A stretch of DNA of 64,000 nucleotides from Echinometra lucunter (taxonomy: Eukaryota; Echinodermata; Echinoidea; Camarodonta; Echinometridae). This document shows positions 1-12,564 of the stretch, piece by piece; position 1 is the stretch's first letter, and each line of letters begins with the position of its first letter. Made by a program: the position numbers and the translations under genes. The stretch is taken from assembly GCA_029962745.1 (NCBI GenBank), contig CM057160.1, forward strand, positions 2,888,541 through 2,952,540, in the 5' to 3' direction. The notes under the pieces were generated by a model. The model ran no database searches, was not told the origin of the DNA, and was given only the letters and a program-made list of their open reading frames with translations.

Positions 1-895
1 GGTTCTGTCAAAATCCAAAATTGACTAGCACAAACGGAGAAAGAAATGTGCCACTTCAAATTGCAGACAAAAAAGTCAACAAAAGTAAACGGAGAGGGCG
101 CTAGACCTACATATACACACCGACCCACTGATCTGTATGAAAAGATTAGTGCAATGACCAGAGTACAATGAAAGAAATAAAAAAAGAAAGAAAGAAAGAA
201 AAAGAAGCCTTCGATCTCTACCATGTCTACAATAGAAGCATAGAACAAAAGAGAAAAGTGGTCCTGAACGGAGATGGCGCTAGACCATGAACACAGTACA
301 TGAACACAGTACATATTTATTCAAAACAAAAAATTTTGACGAACATCAACTTTCGAATGTGAGCAACTCCTGCAGTAAGACAGGATAATAAGAACATCAT
401 AATATTTTGAATGTCAAAATGATTGAATGGGGGGGGGGGAGAGATTTTTATCCCTTGAGAAAGAAAGAGAGAAACAGACAGATGGACACGAGAGGGAGAG
501 GGAGAGAGAGAGAGAGAGAGAGGGGGGGGGGATGAAAATATGGAAGAGCGTTGCCTGATCATATTTTGATAAATTGAAATTAACTATATCTGTTACCCTA
601 TGGTAATAATCTTGCTCACGCAAACAATATTTAGAGGAGAATTGCTTTCGTGAGCGGGGTGCATACATTCTCAGGTAGAACCAAGACGTTGCTACTCAAC
701 TATGATGTGATGAATTTGGAAGTGTGTATTTCGGAGGGGGGGGGGGGGGGGGGGGGGGCTGGAGGTTGTTATTTGTGTTACTTGGCCAGTTTGTTGATAG
801 GGATTACTATAAGTTCATTTCCTGTAAACCATCATTTTTCACCATTCACCATTCATCATTGTGCACAGCCACTGTAACCAACAGAATCGTTTTTT
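1..895. other. Intergenic, simple-sequence rich, no gene seen
   Basis: No convincing gene is visible. The stretch holds an A/GAAA-rich tract near 176-205, a 15-bp unit repeated in tandem near 285-315, a G-run followed by a (GA)n and second G-run at about 429-532, and a long G-run near 735-758. The open frames here come from these low-complexity tracts. Confidence 0.7.
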
Positions 896-910
896 ATCAT
901 CACCATCATC

Positions 911-963
<53 letters not shown>

Positions 964-982
964 CACCATCATCACCATCATC

Positions 983-1014
<32 letters not shown>

Positions 1015-1072
1015 CATCATCATCACCATCACCATCATCATCATCATCACCATCATCATCACCATCATCATC

Positions 1073-1124
<52 letters not shown>

Positions 1125-1134
1125 CCACCACCAT
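896..1134. repeat. (CAT)n microsatellite with CAC interruptions
   Basis: About 240 bp of almost pure CAT/CAC triplets. In one frame it reads as more than 70 consecutive histidines, in the others as Ser or Met runs. It lacks start context, splice context and any flanking coding sequence, so it is a microsatellite and not a gene. Confidence 0.95.
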
Positions 1135-1160
1135 TGCCACCATTACTATAACCATCAAAT

Positions 1161-1334
1161 TACAGTGGAAACTCGGTATAAAGAGATCTGATATAACAAT
1201 ATTCCTGATATAACAAGGTCATATTCTGGTCCTAGCTCTTTATATTCTATTGTTTTTAACCCTAATGTGATTCCTGCTATAACGATGTAATTTTGATGGT
1301 CCCAGGGACCTAGTTATACTGAGTTTCCACTGTA
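1161..1334. mobile_element. TA-flanked MITE, pogo/Tc1-like ends
   Basis: The element starts with TACAGTGGAAACTC and ends with the near-perfect inverse GAGTTTCCACTGTA, 174 bp overall, with TA at both ends. Ends of the form CAGTGRAAMCT with a TA target are typical of pogo/Tigger-type MITEs. The interior has no coding capacity. Related ends occur in the copies at 49704 and 52716. Confidence 0.7.
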
Positions 1335-3264
1335 ATCTTCATCACAGTATATCCAGCTTATCATAACCACCGGCAACATTATCAATTTATCATCATTTCA
1401 TGATCACAACAGTCATCCTTCTCAGTCACCATCATCATCATCGCCATCATCATCATCATCATCGCCATCATCATCATCTGCACCACCACAACCATTTCCA
1501 TCATCATGATCATCATCACAACCACTACCATAACCATTAAATCACTATCTACATACATCAACATCACTAACAACACTTCCAGTAAAACATCACCACAATT
1601 CAACTATACCACCACCACCACCACCTCCTCGTCATCATAACCATTTCTGATGCTGTTACGCAATTATCATCACAAATTCTACGAGGTCCATTCGGAGGCG
1701 ATGAGCAAGGAAAACACGTCAAAAATCATAAGTAGTGTACATTTGTATGTTTTAACTCTTATCTTTGTGGATATATTTATATAGAGAATCATCATTTATA
1801 AGAATACATGTGCATACATGTAGTGTATACATGCACTTGACACAAAGGTCTTCAACCGGTGAAACAACTATAGAGGACAACACTTTCTTCCATCTGTAAA
1901 AAGTTTTTCGTCAAACTTGATGACCTTAGATCATATAAGAATTTATATTTTTTGGCTTTAAAAATTGCAGCACTGGTACAAAATTGTGACTCCAAAGTGC
2001 TGGAATCAAACTTCTTCGGCACCTTGGCGGCCTTGCATCAACTAAATCCATAAGTTAAAAAAGGGCAATATATTGGGCCCCTATGGAGAAAATATATTTG
2101 CAGTACGCAAATGTCATGTTCAATAAATAGCACAGTGATGAGTATAACTGAAAAGACAAAATTTTAGAACTGTTACTAAATTCCGGAATTCTACAAGACA
2201 TTTCAAAATACAAAGTCAACTACTAAGAATAAGTAAGAATGTTAACTTAAGAACGCACACACATACACTTTGACTGTACTGGCAAGACAGAATAGTATTA
2301 AATGAAAACCTACATAATATTAAAGAGGCTCTGTCATGGGTTTTCATGGGGAGTAAATCATAATTTGCTGACACCAGACTTTGTGAAAAGCACTGGTAAT
2401 ACTTGTAATAGAGCTACATTTCTGGAGCACCGAAAAACAAGGTGTCCCACCATAAACATTCTTCAGCCTGCTTCGGGCATTCTGGGCCAGGGAAAGTGAG
2501 ATAATGACTTTGCCGTATGGGGCAAAGGGTGGAATATACAGATCATTACATAAGGTCTGTTGGTCATAAAACTCAGTGATGGACGACACCTGTTACTGGG
2601 TAAGCACCCATGGTGTCAAATTCATCATCTACTACTGGTCTACATGTACCCAAAGTAATACCAAATGAAAACAAATTTCGATGAAAGTATAGAAATCTGG
2701 CCTAGAGATACCGTGAATCAGCCTAAGAAACATTATTAATTGAGTATTTATACCAACCCCCTTTAACATCACAAAATGACAGGCTTCTTTGACATGCGAC
2801 GCCTTTTCTACCAGTTTAATTTGAGTTTACTGATCCCTCCCCCGCAACCCTGGTACAGTAATCCTCCAATTTCAAGATTGTCATTCTGTTTGAAGTTCTA
2901 AACATTCATAAGCGGTCACAATCACATCAATATCAAAAGAATTCTACTATAATCTTGGGCGCAAATGAGGGCATAAAGTTGATCTTTGCATAAAAATACT
3001 TTTTAAGAAAAAAAAAAACTAATTCGCATGCACAATTGACAAAGTAATTGAAATGCATGCAACCTCTTAATGTTTTTAAACATTTTACTTTGCTGATGTA
3101 AGGCAATGCATAACCATATAAGTTCGTCAATGTTAAAAGGCCATGTATATCATACAGAAAAGGAACACAATTTTGGTATTTAAAACATATTATTATAAAC
3201 TATATATTTACAAAGTGTGAGCACTTTATATTCCATAGCAAAGTCACACATTGCACGGCTTTGT
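1335..3264. other. Intergenic, no gene seen
   Basis: A degenerate CAT/CCA-rich tract occupies about 1380-1640 and looks like a decayed extension of the microsatellite upstream. The rest is ordinary AT-rich sequence with one poly-A run near 3008-3019 and no exon-like reading frame. A run of at least 16 C begins at 3265 at the edge of the next element. Confidence 0.6.
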
Positions 3265-3803
3265 CCCCCCCCCCCCCCCCCCGGGGGGGGTTACTTCCAT
3301 TAAAGAGTGGACAGCATCCGCGAGAAATAAAATGCGGAAAAAGGGTATTTTTTCAGGGGTAGGCGCGGAACGCAAATAGAGTGTCGAAAACGCCCCAAAA
3401 TGAAAAAAAAAGCCCCCTAAATCACAATAATCTAACACGCTAAAAGGGTATGTAATTTGCACCGACTGCGGGACCGACTGTATCAAGACCCGTGAACGGA
3501 AAATCCTATAACGCCTGTGTAAAACATAATGAGACAGTGAATTATCTCGAGATAAAAACGGCTCCAAACTTTCAATGGACCTCACTATCACTTTCAAGGT
3601 ATGAAAATGGGAATATCCTCGTTTAGGGTATGAATATCCCAACAATTAATGAAATCCCTGTTTAGGGTGTGCAAATCTGGGACATCTGCACAAAATACGT
3701 GTTTAGGGTGTCCTAGCGGCCTGCCCTTGAATCCTCGTTTAGGGTGCTTTTTTAGGACGATTCTCGCGGATGCTGTCCACTCTTCAATGGAAGTGACCCC
3801 CCG
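3265..3803. mobile_element. hAT-like MITE with long inverted ends
   Basis: Inverted ends of about 45 bp match each other: the left reads GGGTTACTTCCATTAAAGAG then TGGACAGCATCCGCGAGAA, the right is its near-perfect reverse complement ending CCCCCCG. The 8-bp direct repeat GGCTTTGT lies immediately outside on both sides (3257-3264 and 3804-3811), the target duplication expected of hAT elements. Inside, the motif GTTTAGGGT recurs four times between 3622 and 3748. Non-autonomous; no transposase frame. Confidence 0.8.
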
Positions 3804-3940
3804 GGCTTTGTGCAGATGATCACACACAATAGAAGTTACATTCAAATACCTTCATAAAAGTCAAGACTCAAGTCAAGATGGTTATTCTCACCTCTTTGGT
3901 TGCTTAACCAAGTGTTGAGATGAGAATAAGCTCAAGTGTC

Positions 3941-3946
3941 TTTATT
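3941..3946 (-). terminator. Candidate polyadenylation signal of the minus-strand gene
   Basis: TTTATT on the plus strand is AATAAA on the minus strand, about 210 bp past the stop codon at 4159. It is the nearest canonical signal seen downstream of that gene. Its use is inferred. Confidence 0.45.
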
Positions 3947-4158
3947 GAAATATTCCGTCAGCTCCAGGGTTGTTACTGAAATATTCTGTCATAACTGCAC
4001 TAAAAAACATCTTCAAAAAATACTGTAGAGATAAAACAAAGACAAGTTCTTGACTCATCATACATGGATGGAAGAAGTGTTGACATATTACATGTTATCA
4101 ACTAAATACTGGAAGGAAAGAACTACATAATGAGATCAAAGTTCAAGTCAGAATGTTC

Positions 4159-5891
4159 TCAATCATCCTCTTTGTATAGAAGACATTCCCCATGCCCTGG
4201 GATCTCCACTTCTTCAATACATCTTGTGACCGCTCTGGCACTTTTGGTACCTTTTGTAACCATGGCAACTCCCATCACGTCCATGACCTCATCTGCTCGC
4301 AGTGACATCATTCCATGAGGCTCGCAAGTGTACTGGACGGAAATCTGCAGAGCGACGATTACCTTCTTCACAATGTCCTTAGCTTTGGTGATCGATGAGC
4401 TGATTTCCATCTGATGTCGGCTAGTGGCAACGATAGTTGCATGACCAAATGGACGTCGGTTCTGATGGCATAACACAAACTCATCTCCGGGTTGGACAGC
4501 ACTAATACTGAAGGCATAGCCATTAGGAAGTGTGTCTGACCAAAAGAAGTTTGAATTGATATTAGCGTACTCTCCTTCAAACGTGAGGCGTTTGCCATAA
4601 CCTTGTCCAATGCGCAGGAGATGCAATGCTTTGCCTCCAAATTGGTAGCGGTCTTTCTTATCCTTGGTTAGGATGCGCACTTGGTAGCGAAATCCTGGAA
4701 GTATTCTTTCATCTACATTTGTACCTGCAAAGAGAGAGAGAGAAAAAAGATTTTAATATTTGGGCCCTACAAAGGATACTTAACAAATTAAATCAATTAC
4801 TAGGATAATTTTTCAATATACATGTACTACTAGCTACTTGCTTAATATAACCAAGTTTTTCTTTGATTTTGTCTAACTCTCATTTCTGACAGTGAAACCA
4901 CAAAACACAAACAATTAAACAAAGCAGACCAGCTGAATAATTCAAGAAAAAAATAAAAAATAAAAACTAGATAAGATATTAAAAAAATTCTTAATAAGAT
5001 CTGTTGATTTCAGATCTAGGTCTACAGTAACTTTGATGATAATATGAGATATTTGATAACGAACATTTGAAAAAAAAAGTGAAAAGTGTAACCTGAAAAG
5101 TAGACCCTAAGTTCAACTTAAGCTAAATAAATCTAGATCTAGTTCAAGAAGCATTTCAACAATTATCATATCGATGCCCCGCTTGATGCCAGACCTTAAA
5201 AGTTAAGTTTAACTGTTTTACAGTTCAACATCATCAAATCAGTAGGCCTAGTTTATTACTATTCAATAATGACATTCTCAGTCATATGTCGGTTGTCTGG
5301 TTTTTATCAGAGTACTTGAACTGAATTAAAATATTAACATCGTTAATTTCAGGTAGGCCTAACGTTAGACCCCCAAAATCCAAATCTAGCAATTCCATCA
5401 TCCAATCCATTTCCAACACGTTACAATTGCCATCATCATGATCAGGAAACATGGGAAATGACACCAATCTCTGAACTTCTGAACAGACCGGGACGGGGTT
5501 GCTTCGCTCTCATTCCTGCACTGCATGCATTGCAGCTTCCGAGTCGTGACTGATAATTTTCCACTTACCATTAGGCATTAACGGCCATCTCGTATGGTCG
5601 CAGTGTTTCTCCTCCTTCATGTTGAACTTCATTTTCAACTCCATACTTTGCCCACAAACATCCAGATGCTGAATAAGATTTCCCAGAACTAGGACTTTTG
5701 GAAAGGTGAGAGCATTTGTCAAGCACATCTAAATTTTCGTTGTTGTTCCGGGCGACACTGAAGCCAGGAAATCTCTCACGTTCTACACCAGCAGTGTGGA
5801 AAAGCGATGGCAATTCTTCCAGAACCTCGCTGTCGCCGGGAGTTTGAAGAAAGTCGATTAAGGAGGCTTCAAACATGATAGAATCTGCCAT
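4159..5891 (-). CDS. Two-exon protein-coding gene, function unrecognised
   Basis: Exon 2 (4724-4159) has a good acceptor (CTCTCTTTGCAG) and encodes 187 residues after the split codon, beginning TNVDERILPGFRYQ and ending LLYKEDD. Exon 1 ends at 5569 before a strong donor (G|GTAAGTGG); the intron is 5568-4725. Exon 2 needs a phase-1 partner, which the frame starting at ATG 5728 supplies (MCLTNALTF...PLMPNG), giving a 241-residue protein. A second good-looking frame begins further upstream at ATG 5891 (MADSIMFEASL) but stops just before the donor; see findings. The exon 2 segment ...NGYAFSISAVQPGDEFVL... faintly recalls a neuralized-type beta-sandwich, but I do not assign a family. No signal peptide or membrane segment is apparent. 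It points away from GOGAT, so the two may share a 5' region. Confidence 0.6.
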
Positions 5892-6769
5892 CAGAAACAA
5901 ATTAGTAGAGGAAATCTATTCCTAAGTGAATCACGTGTAACAAAGTGTAGACCTTCTTATCTGAGTGACAAGAACCGATAGAGAAAACCTAGGTAATCTT
6001 GTACTAGTAGTTGCGCAACTGCACTCTAGCTAAACGTCGATGATCGAGATGCAAATATAAATACGTTAGCTGGTTTTATAAGAATTCCCGCCGAGCCGCC
6101 TCGCTCAGATAGCTTGGATGCTGCTGCATCCGTACCGCGTGGAAGACAAAGTCACCTTCACAAATTCGTAGTAAAAATTGCACGTGGAGATGTTTACTTA
6201 GGCTTAGTCATAAACCCGTTTCTTCAAAATTTTCCATTTCCGGCTATTGGTATGAAAAATGACAATCAATACACTAAAAGATCATTAACAAAATAAAGTA
6301 TATTTCATCTGAGTAATGAAATGCAAAGATTACTTTTTAAAGTCACATAATATGTTCTTTCAATTAAGATGGAAAGAAACTTGTTTGAATATAAAAACTA
6401 GGTTGCTGCATACGCTCCACTGCAGCTCTATCTGTAAAGTCTCTGATTCAGACTCTCATTCCAGATGCACAGCATAGCCATGGGGGAAAACTCTAGAGCA
6501 AAGCGACAAGTTCCGAACTCTTGTATGTTGTGTGCACAATGCTTTGTTTTACAATCTCCCCGAACCGACTCAGACTGTCAATTGATTTTGGTCACTATTA
6601 GTATTACAATGGCCAATCTCATGTATAGACTGGCAAGCCATTTCTCCTTAATAAGTTTTGTTTTAGCTGGTCGTTGGTATACTATGAGAAACCCGACCTT
6701 TAAAATGTGAAAACTTACAAAATACTGAATTTCGCGGAGGGTACTAATAAAGAAACATGGAAAGATGTG
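5892..6769. promoter_or_regulatory. Putative 5' flank of the minus-strand gene
   Basis: Non-coding sequence just upstream of the first possible start of the minus-strand gene. It includes a moderately CpG-containing patch at about 6000-6190. No TATA box or other element can be assigned with confidence. The role is inferred from position only. Confidence 0.35.
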
Positions 6770-6883
6770 CACAAGTACTCGTTTTTCCATAGGACAGCAA
6801 CTGAATGGAACCGTCTCAACTTCAAGGAGGAATTGGTGACAGCTACCTCCACTGCAGTCTTCAAGAACAGACTTCAAATGTGA
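6770..6883 (+). pseudogene. Non-LTR retrotransposon reverse transcriptase tail
   Basis: The frame reads HKYSFFHRTATEWNRLN then KEELVTATSTAVFKNRLQM and stops. The pattern YxxSFFxRTxxxWNxL ... FKxRL is the characteristic C-terminal end of many invertebrate non-LTR retrotransposon ORF2 proteins. Only the last 37 codons are present, as expected of a 5'-truncated insertion. Confidence 0.75.
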
Positions 6884-9252
6884 AACACGTCTTGCCATAG
6901 CACATAATTTATGACCATACGACTAAAGACGTAGGTGGAATAGCCTACAGGAATCCTGAGTATACCGACGCAACCAATACAGATACAGATAGGCCTACAG
7001 AGTGTTTATCATATTTGACTTGCTCATTTTTCATTAATATTTTACACGGCATTCAGAAACCACCCTCCCTATAAAGGCATCCTACCTGATAAACCCAATT
7101 ACCCTTCCTAGTCATCCAAATAAAAAGCAAAACAAATTACCCCCCCCCCCCCACACACACACACACACACACAAAACACAAAAACAAAATAATATCTAGA
7201 AGGAAAATGATAGAACACTGAAAGTTCATCTTTGCTTTTCGTTAGACCATATATATTTTTTCACTTTAGTGAAATTCAGGGTCTAGCATAGGCCTGGCCG
7301 GGAGGCCTGGATTTGTTTTCTTATTTACCAGCAAATTATTTCTGTCTTTCCCCTATGTCCCTAGGCTCTAATACACTCTGATCCATCTCTCTTCTTTAAT
7401 TTTTTGACCTCTTCCCGGCCTCTTCCTGTGTAAATTTCTTTGTGATAATGAAGCACTTTTTTCAAGCACGTTTTAATTGTGGTGGATTTTTTGAAAGGAC
7501 CATTTCCCCGTGCACAGTGCCCCTGCCCTTCCCTCTTGCCCCTTTAATCACACACACACCTTCAAACCTTCCCTCTCTCGCGCCCATCTGGCATTATATA
7601 ATAGCAACCCCAAATCAGATAGGCCTCCAAACCAAAATCTAAAACCTAAACATGTAAAATTATGCTCAATGCATGGATCGGAGCATTTATCTTGTTAATT
7701 GTCAGTGTGTGTTTCTAATACGAGCTAACACAAGCATGTTGTAAAGAGTAATGAACAAAAACAAAACGAAATAACATGTTGTAATCAAAACAAAACATGA
7801 TTATTCAAGGTCGACAAACTTTTCGGGTCTCGCATGGATCTTGTGAAATGGAAAAACTGGTACATGTACGACCTTTCTGTTGTGTTTTCCAAGACATGTG
7901 CACAGCATCACGTTTCTCTTGCTGGCTGCATGGTCTTATGGAAGAGTCTGGCTGATTCCACTCTGTGATTGGATAGAATCGAGCAGTCTTTAGCTCAATA
8001 TGGAAGTTGTGTTTCCAAATATGGAAGCTTGATTATAATATTCGCCGCTGGTTGGTTGATTGAGGTGAGCCATCTTGTGACCGCGTGGTAACTTTGAATG
8101 AACCTGCAATGTTTTGATTCTTTTTTATGTTCCCACGTTCTAGTCGTTACGCAAGACAAATTATTTAATTTATATTCGTGAAAAGGGGGAATTCCTTGAG
8201 ATTAAAGTTGAATACTTTTGCGCATTTGATAATTTATTTTAGAAATTTGTTAAAATTGACTAATTTCCCAGGAAAAATATGTATTGATTGAAAATTCAAT
8301 GATTCAGTTTTTCCGATATGATCTCCGCAACATATGCCCTGAGATTTCTTTACAAAGACTTTAGGCCGTGTCTTCAGGCCTATCCTCAAACGAATCTAAT
8401 TTATTTAGATATACTTTACAATTCATATGAAAGCAGAATGATGAAATTTTAAGGGAAAGTTTCAGACATATTTTGAAATTCAAAGACCTGGAAGGCCGCT
8501 GTATAAGGCTAATTCTCTTCGAGTGTCAGTAGCTAACGGTGTCTTCATAGCTAGACTAGACTGGACTTAATCTGCACGTGGTATCAGTGCATGCAGTACC
8601 CTCGAATCCAGCGCTAGCGCGCTTTCAAAATGTGTTGGCTGCAAATATGCATGCATAAATTTGCTGCAAATTATTCACAAGCGCCGACTCAGGTCTCAGC
8701 GAAGTCTAGTCTGCGCTCTCTCCAAATTCGCTATATTTTGTCTATTTTATCTATTCTATCTATTTTCAAATCTTTTGATTCATAAGCTTCTTTCTGTGTG
8801 AGACTTTTACACTGAAACTCCTATCGGGAACGACATTTCTGCAACGGCCGTTAGTATTTTTTGCATCAAGCTGTTCGCTTGTCGAATACAAAATATTAGA
8901 CGAGATACAGCATCAGCTACTAATCTGCAGCTATCGTATCACTATCAGCAAAGCATCGCCTTGTCAAACTGGTGTAGCAGATTGCCTTTCTTTGAGTGTT
9001 CATGAAAGTTCAAGAATTGTCAGGTCAGCCAAAAATATCACTTCATGTCAAGCCTGTGTGTATAATTTTTATCAGAAATCTGTAAAATCCCTGCTGTTGT
9101 GTGAATGTATCTGATGCTGTAAAAGAAATTGCAGAATCGAGTTGAGAATGAACAGTGTGAATGTCCGAATGGATGTGTTTTTGTGACGTAATGCACTCGC
9201 ACATGTTTTAATTTTGCCAGCAACATGTTGAGCCGTATTGTAGGGGTCTATA
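6884..9252. other. Intergenic / possible GOGAT 5' region, no gene seen
   Basis: A C-run joined to (CA)n lies at 7141-7173. Around 8500-8910 the sequence is less AT-biased and contains CpG and ATGCAT palindromes; it could include an untranslated first exon and promoter of GOGAT, whose first coding exon starts after a splice acceptor at 14082. I could not pick a specific donor, so this is positional inference. Confidence 0.4.
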
Positions 9253-9728
9253 GTCTAGATCAGTGCTTCTCAACCTTTTTTACCTCGAGGCCCACTTTGG
9301 CTATTCAATTTTTTTCGCGGCCCACCTTTATTCTTAGCAATATTTTGAGGTCCATCTGCCAGAACTTTAAATAAAAAAATCGATAAAACATGACAAAAGA
9401 AAACGGCGAAATGTGTGGTAATTATCTGGATTACTACCTACATAACATTACAAAATCCAACCTACAAGTATGGTTGCAGTAAAAGAAAATTAATATATTA
9501 CCCCACCCCATCCAAATATACAGAAATCTTCGAACATTTTAGCGCATTGCACTGACGATTAGCCACAATCTTTTGTGTTATTCTAATATGTTTAATAGAT
9601 CAATTCAATTAAAGCTGAATTCAAGAATTTTTCCAAAATATTTTGGACTGACCTCGCGGCCCACCTGAGAAAGCTTCGCGGCCCACCAGTGGGCCGCGGA
9701 CCACCGGTTGAGAAGCGCTGGTCTAGAT
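9253..9728. mobile_element. hAT MITE (CAGTGCTTCTCAACC ends) with 8-bp TSD
   Basis: The element itself is 9261-9720. Its left end is CAGTGCTTCTCAACCTTTT and its right end CCGGTTGAGAAGCGCTG, matching the CAGNGNTTCTCAACC consensus of Charlie-like hAT transposons. The target duplication GTCTAGAT is perfect on both sides. The motif CGCGGCCCAC recurs inside. No transposase frame is present. Confidence 0.9.
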
Positions 9729-9857
9729 ATAGATCTAGATCTAGACTCTAGATCTAGGCCTAGTATGATAAAAGAAGACGATGATGTAACGTTAAATAGA
9801 GAAAGGAGGGGGGGGGGATTAAAGCATTTCCCCAAACTAAATCATTCCATGATTCAG

Positions 9858-10195
9858 TAGAGGTGCAGTAGTCGAGTGGTTTAAGGTGCTTGACTGGAGA
9901 TGCGAAGGTCCGGGGTTCACAGTACCCGGCATGGCATGCCCTTGACTGAGCAAGGCATTTTATCTACATTGCTGTTTTCGTCTATCACTGTGCTATATGC
10001 ATATTTGATACCATGGATACCAACGTGTGCGTGTGGATTGTTTAAAAAAAAAAAGAATGACTTGAAGAGTGAGCATAAACCGCTGATATTAACTGTTGTT
10101 AGTGTTAGGTCTAGTCTTAATTATTGTGTTTGTTGTCTTTGTTGGGATTGTGATGATTTTGATAATTAATGATGATGATGATGATGATGAAACTT
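9858..10195 (+). mobile_element. tRNA-derived SINE with ATG-repeat tail
   Basis: The head has an A-box-like GTCGAGTGGTTTAAGG and a B-box-like GGGGTTCACAGTACCC about 60 bp later, then the segment TGAGCAAGGCATTTTATCTAC shared, in inverse orientation, with the units at 13010 and 57385. It ends in (ATG)n at about 10169-10190. The tRNA-like head, conserved body and simple-repeat tail make a SINE the best call. Confidence 0.65.
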
Positions 10196-10429
10196 TCAAT
10201 AATGGAGGTCTATTTATTTACCTTGTGTAGTGCTCTCATGGGTGTAGATCGGGGATGCATCGATCCCCCCACATTTTGAGGTGAACTCATATGATATGAA
10301 TTTGAATTTAAGTTTATATGTGTGTACATTAATATGTACGAATTGGTCAATCACACCCCCCCCCCCCCCCCCCCAGTATGAGGACCTGTCTACACTAATT
10401 GAGTACTCCCCTCCCTTCCCCTTGCCATA

Positions 10430-10805
10430 GTCATAGAACCTGTTTACACTGCAGACCCAATCTCGGGCCAGCCTGAGGCCGGCCTAAATTGCGGTACTCG
10501 GGACTGCGATTTTGTACGTTTGCACTGCCTATTCTGGGCCAGCCTATTAATGTAAATATTTCACCAGAAGCGGTGATCTGCATGTAAAAAATGATTTTAA
10601 TTGAGGGGCGCGCAAAGCGGACCCGCATTTCGGTCCACATGTGTTTACACCAAAACTAGGCCGGCCTCGGGCAGGCCTGAGACTACCTCCTGAGCTGGTC
10701 CAAATGCGAGTCTGCATCCGACCCGCATTTGGCACCACATTTGGGGCCACGTGCATTTACATCTAAATTTGGGCCGACCTATTGCTCGGTGTAAACGGGC
10801 TCTAT
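10430..10805. mobile_element. MITE with GTTTACAC-type inverted ends
   Basis: The left end TAGAACCTGTTTACACTG is the near-inverse of the right end CGGTGTAAACGGGCTCTA. The interior is unusually GC-rich for this window, with repeated GGCCGGCCT / GGCCAGCCT motifs. A clean target duplication was not identified, so the superfamily is left open. Confidence 0.6.
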
Positions 10806-12062
10806 AGTCTATGATATGATACAAAACAAAATGAAAAAATGAAATAAAAAACAAGAGAAAGTAAACAACATTGAACAACAGCAACAAAAACCAACCAAAA
10901 CTTATTTCCTGTCTATGCAGAGGTGATTACCTTTAGGAAGATTAACCTGCCTGTATTCTATGCATAGTTAGTTTGTAGTTGTACTTCCCCCCCCCCCCCA
11001 AAAAAAAAAAAAAAAAAAAAAATCAGTGATATGCAGGAAAAAATCCCTTTTTTGTATTAATGTAAATTGTAAAAGATCACCATGCAAATTACCAGTTTTT
11101 TATTTCCTTCTATAGCTATGATTAAAATAGATATTACAGGTACTCACCATTTGAATGCATGGGAAAGAAGCATTGTATATCTGAAGTCTTATCAGATTTT
11201 TTTTTCAGATTTTGTATTTATTGTCCATAATGCAATATACATGTAACACAATGGAAATTCATTTTGTTCACACAAATAACAGAAATTTGATGAATTTCAC
11301 AAAAATGACAACAGGCCTACAATGAATATGAAAAATTGACATACATAAATACATACATTAGAAAGCAATAAAAAGAAAATTGTGTACCTTCAGGAAGAGG
11401 AACCCCCCCCCCCCCCCCGAAAAAGAAGATTTGAATAAATTAGTGTTTACATGTAGATATGGCTATTAAATACTCTGATTGATTTCGGAACAAAAGAATT
11501 CATAAAGCGTGAGGTTCTGCAGGGGAATGATCTTAGTCGTTTACCTGACCTCATTAAATGATAATTTTTATGCAGAGCATAATGATTTATTAGCCTCTCT
11601 CATTGATTTTACTGTTTCACTGGAATCTCATAGTTAAAAAGTTTATGATATAATAATAATTAGGTGACAACTAGTCCTATGAATATTTTATAAATATGGG
11701 CCCAGAATAACACAACTTTATCGGTTTTATAGTTGCCAAATTCATTGAAGTGTGACTGCTGTTTTGTTGTTATCATTATTTTTTAGGCCTCTATAGATTG
11801 TGTATATTTGTAATTAATGATGATCACTGAGAAAAAAATTTTGTTCTTGTTCATGGATTGACCAGTCTTTTTTAAAAGTATTGCAGCATGACTGACCTTA
11901 TTGTTCATATTTCGAATGTCACGTGCTTTGTCAACATAGGCTTAAATGTAATTATTGTGTTTAGGGAAGTGGAGGGGTCTTTTATGACTTTAGCACCTTG
12001 TTATTTTGCTCCACTTAAAATCATATGATCAGACAGTGACCTGAGGTGACCCAGAATTTGAC
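10806..12062. other. Intergenic, no gene seen
   Basis: AT-rich sequence with a C-run directly followed by an A-run near 10987-11021 and another C-run near 11403-11418. No exon-like frame, RNA gene or named repeat was recognised. Confidence 0.6.
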
Positions 12063-12564
12063 TTAAAGGCATTGGCTAACTTTGTGAGCAGCTGATTTAA
12101 AAAATTCGCAAATTAAGATGAAAGATGTGTATGAGTACTTGTACATGTATTTGTACTCAAAAACCCTGAAATCAACCATAATTTGGAATGAAAAAGTGTA
12201 AGTTAGACGCAAACGGCAATTTTAATATCCTTCGTCTCACGAGACACTCACTAAGAGGACCGCTTTGCTTGAATTTGAAAATGCCGTTATGTGCCTCCCG
12301 CCGCGTGATACGCCAATACAAACGGTACGGTAAGGTGAGTCATACGCGCATGCGCACTCCTTATGTCTATTCTGTGCAATCGACCCTCGTATATTTTCCA
12401 AACATTGGTTCACATTTTTTATATTTAAACATACTTCCTGTGGATATTATACTTTGAAACTTTCAGACTGGTATTTTTACACTATAACCCTTATGTTTAT
12501 CCCATTTTCAAGTAACAAAACGAGATTTTTAAAAAATCATAACAATGTTAGCCAATGCCTTTAA
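12063..12564 (+). mobile_element. TTAA-flanked MITE, family B, copy 1
   Basis: Ends are TTAAAGGCATTGGCTAAC and GTTAGCCAATGCCTTTAA, inverted repeats bounded by TTAA. Two more copies of about 500 bp occur at 25208 (same strand) and 31611 (opposite strand), sharing internal landmarks such as CGCATGCGCACTCCTT and CCGCGTGATACGCCAATAC. A TTAA boundary suggests a piggyBac-like or Kolobok-like source; no transposase is encoded. Confidence 0.85.

Noticed and set aside
724..1191. Long poly-His frame and antisense poly-Met frame
   Set aside because: Pure translation of the (CAT)n microsatellite; no gene structure around it.
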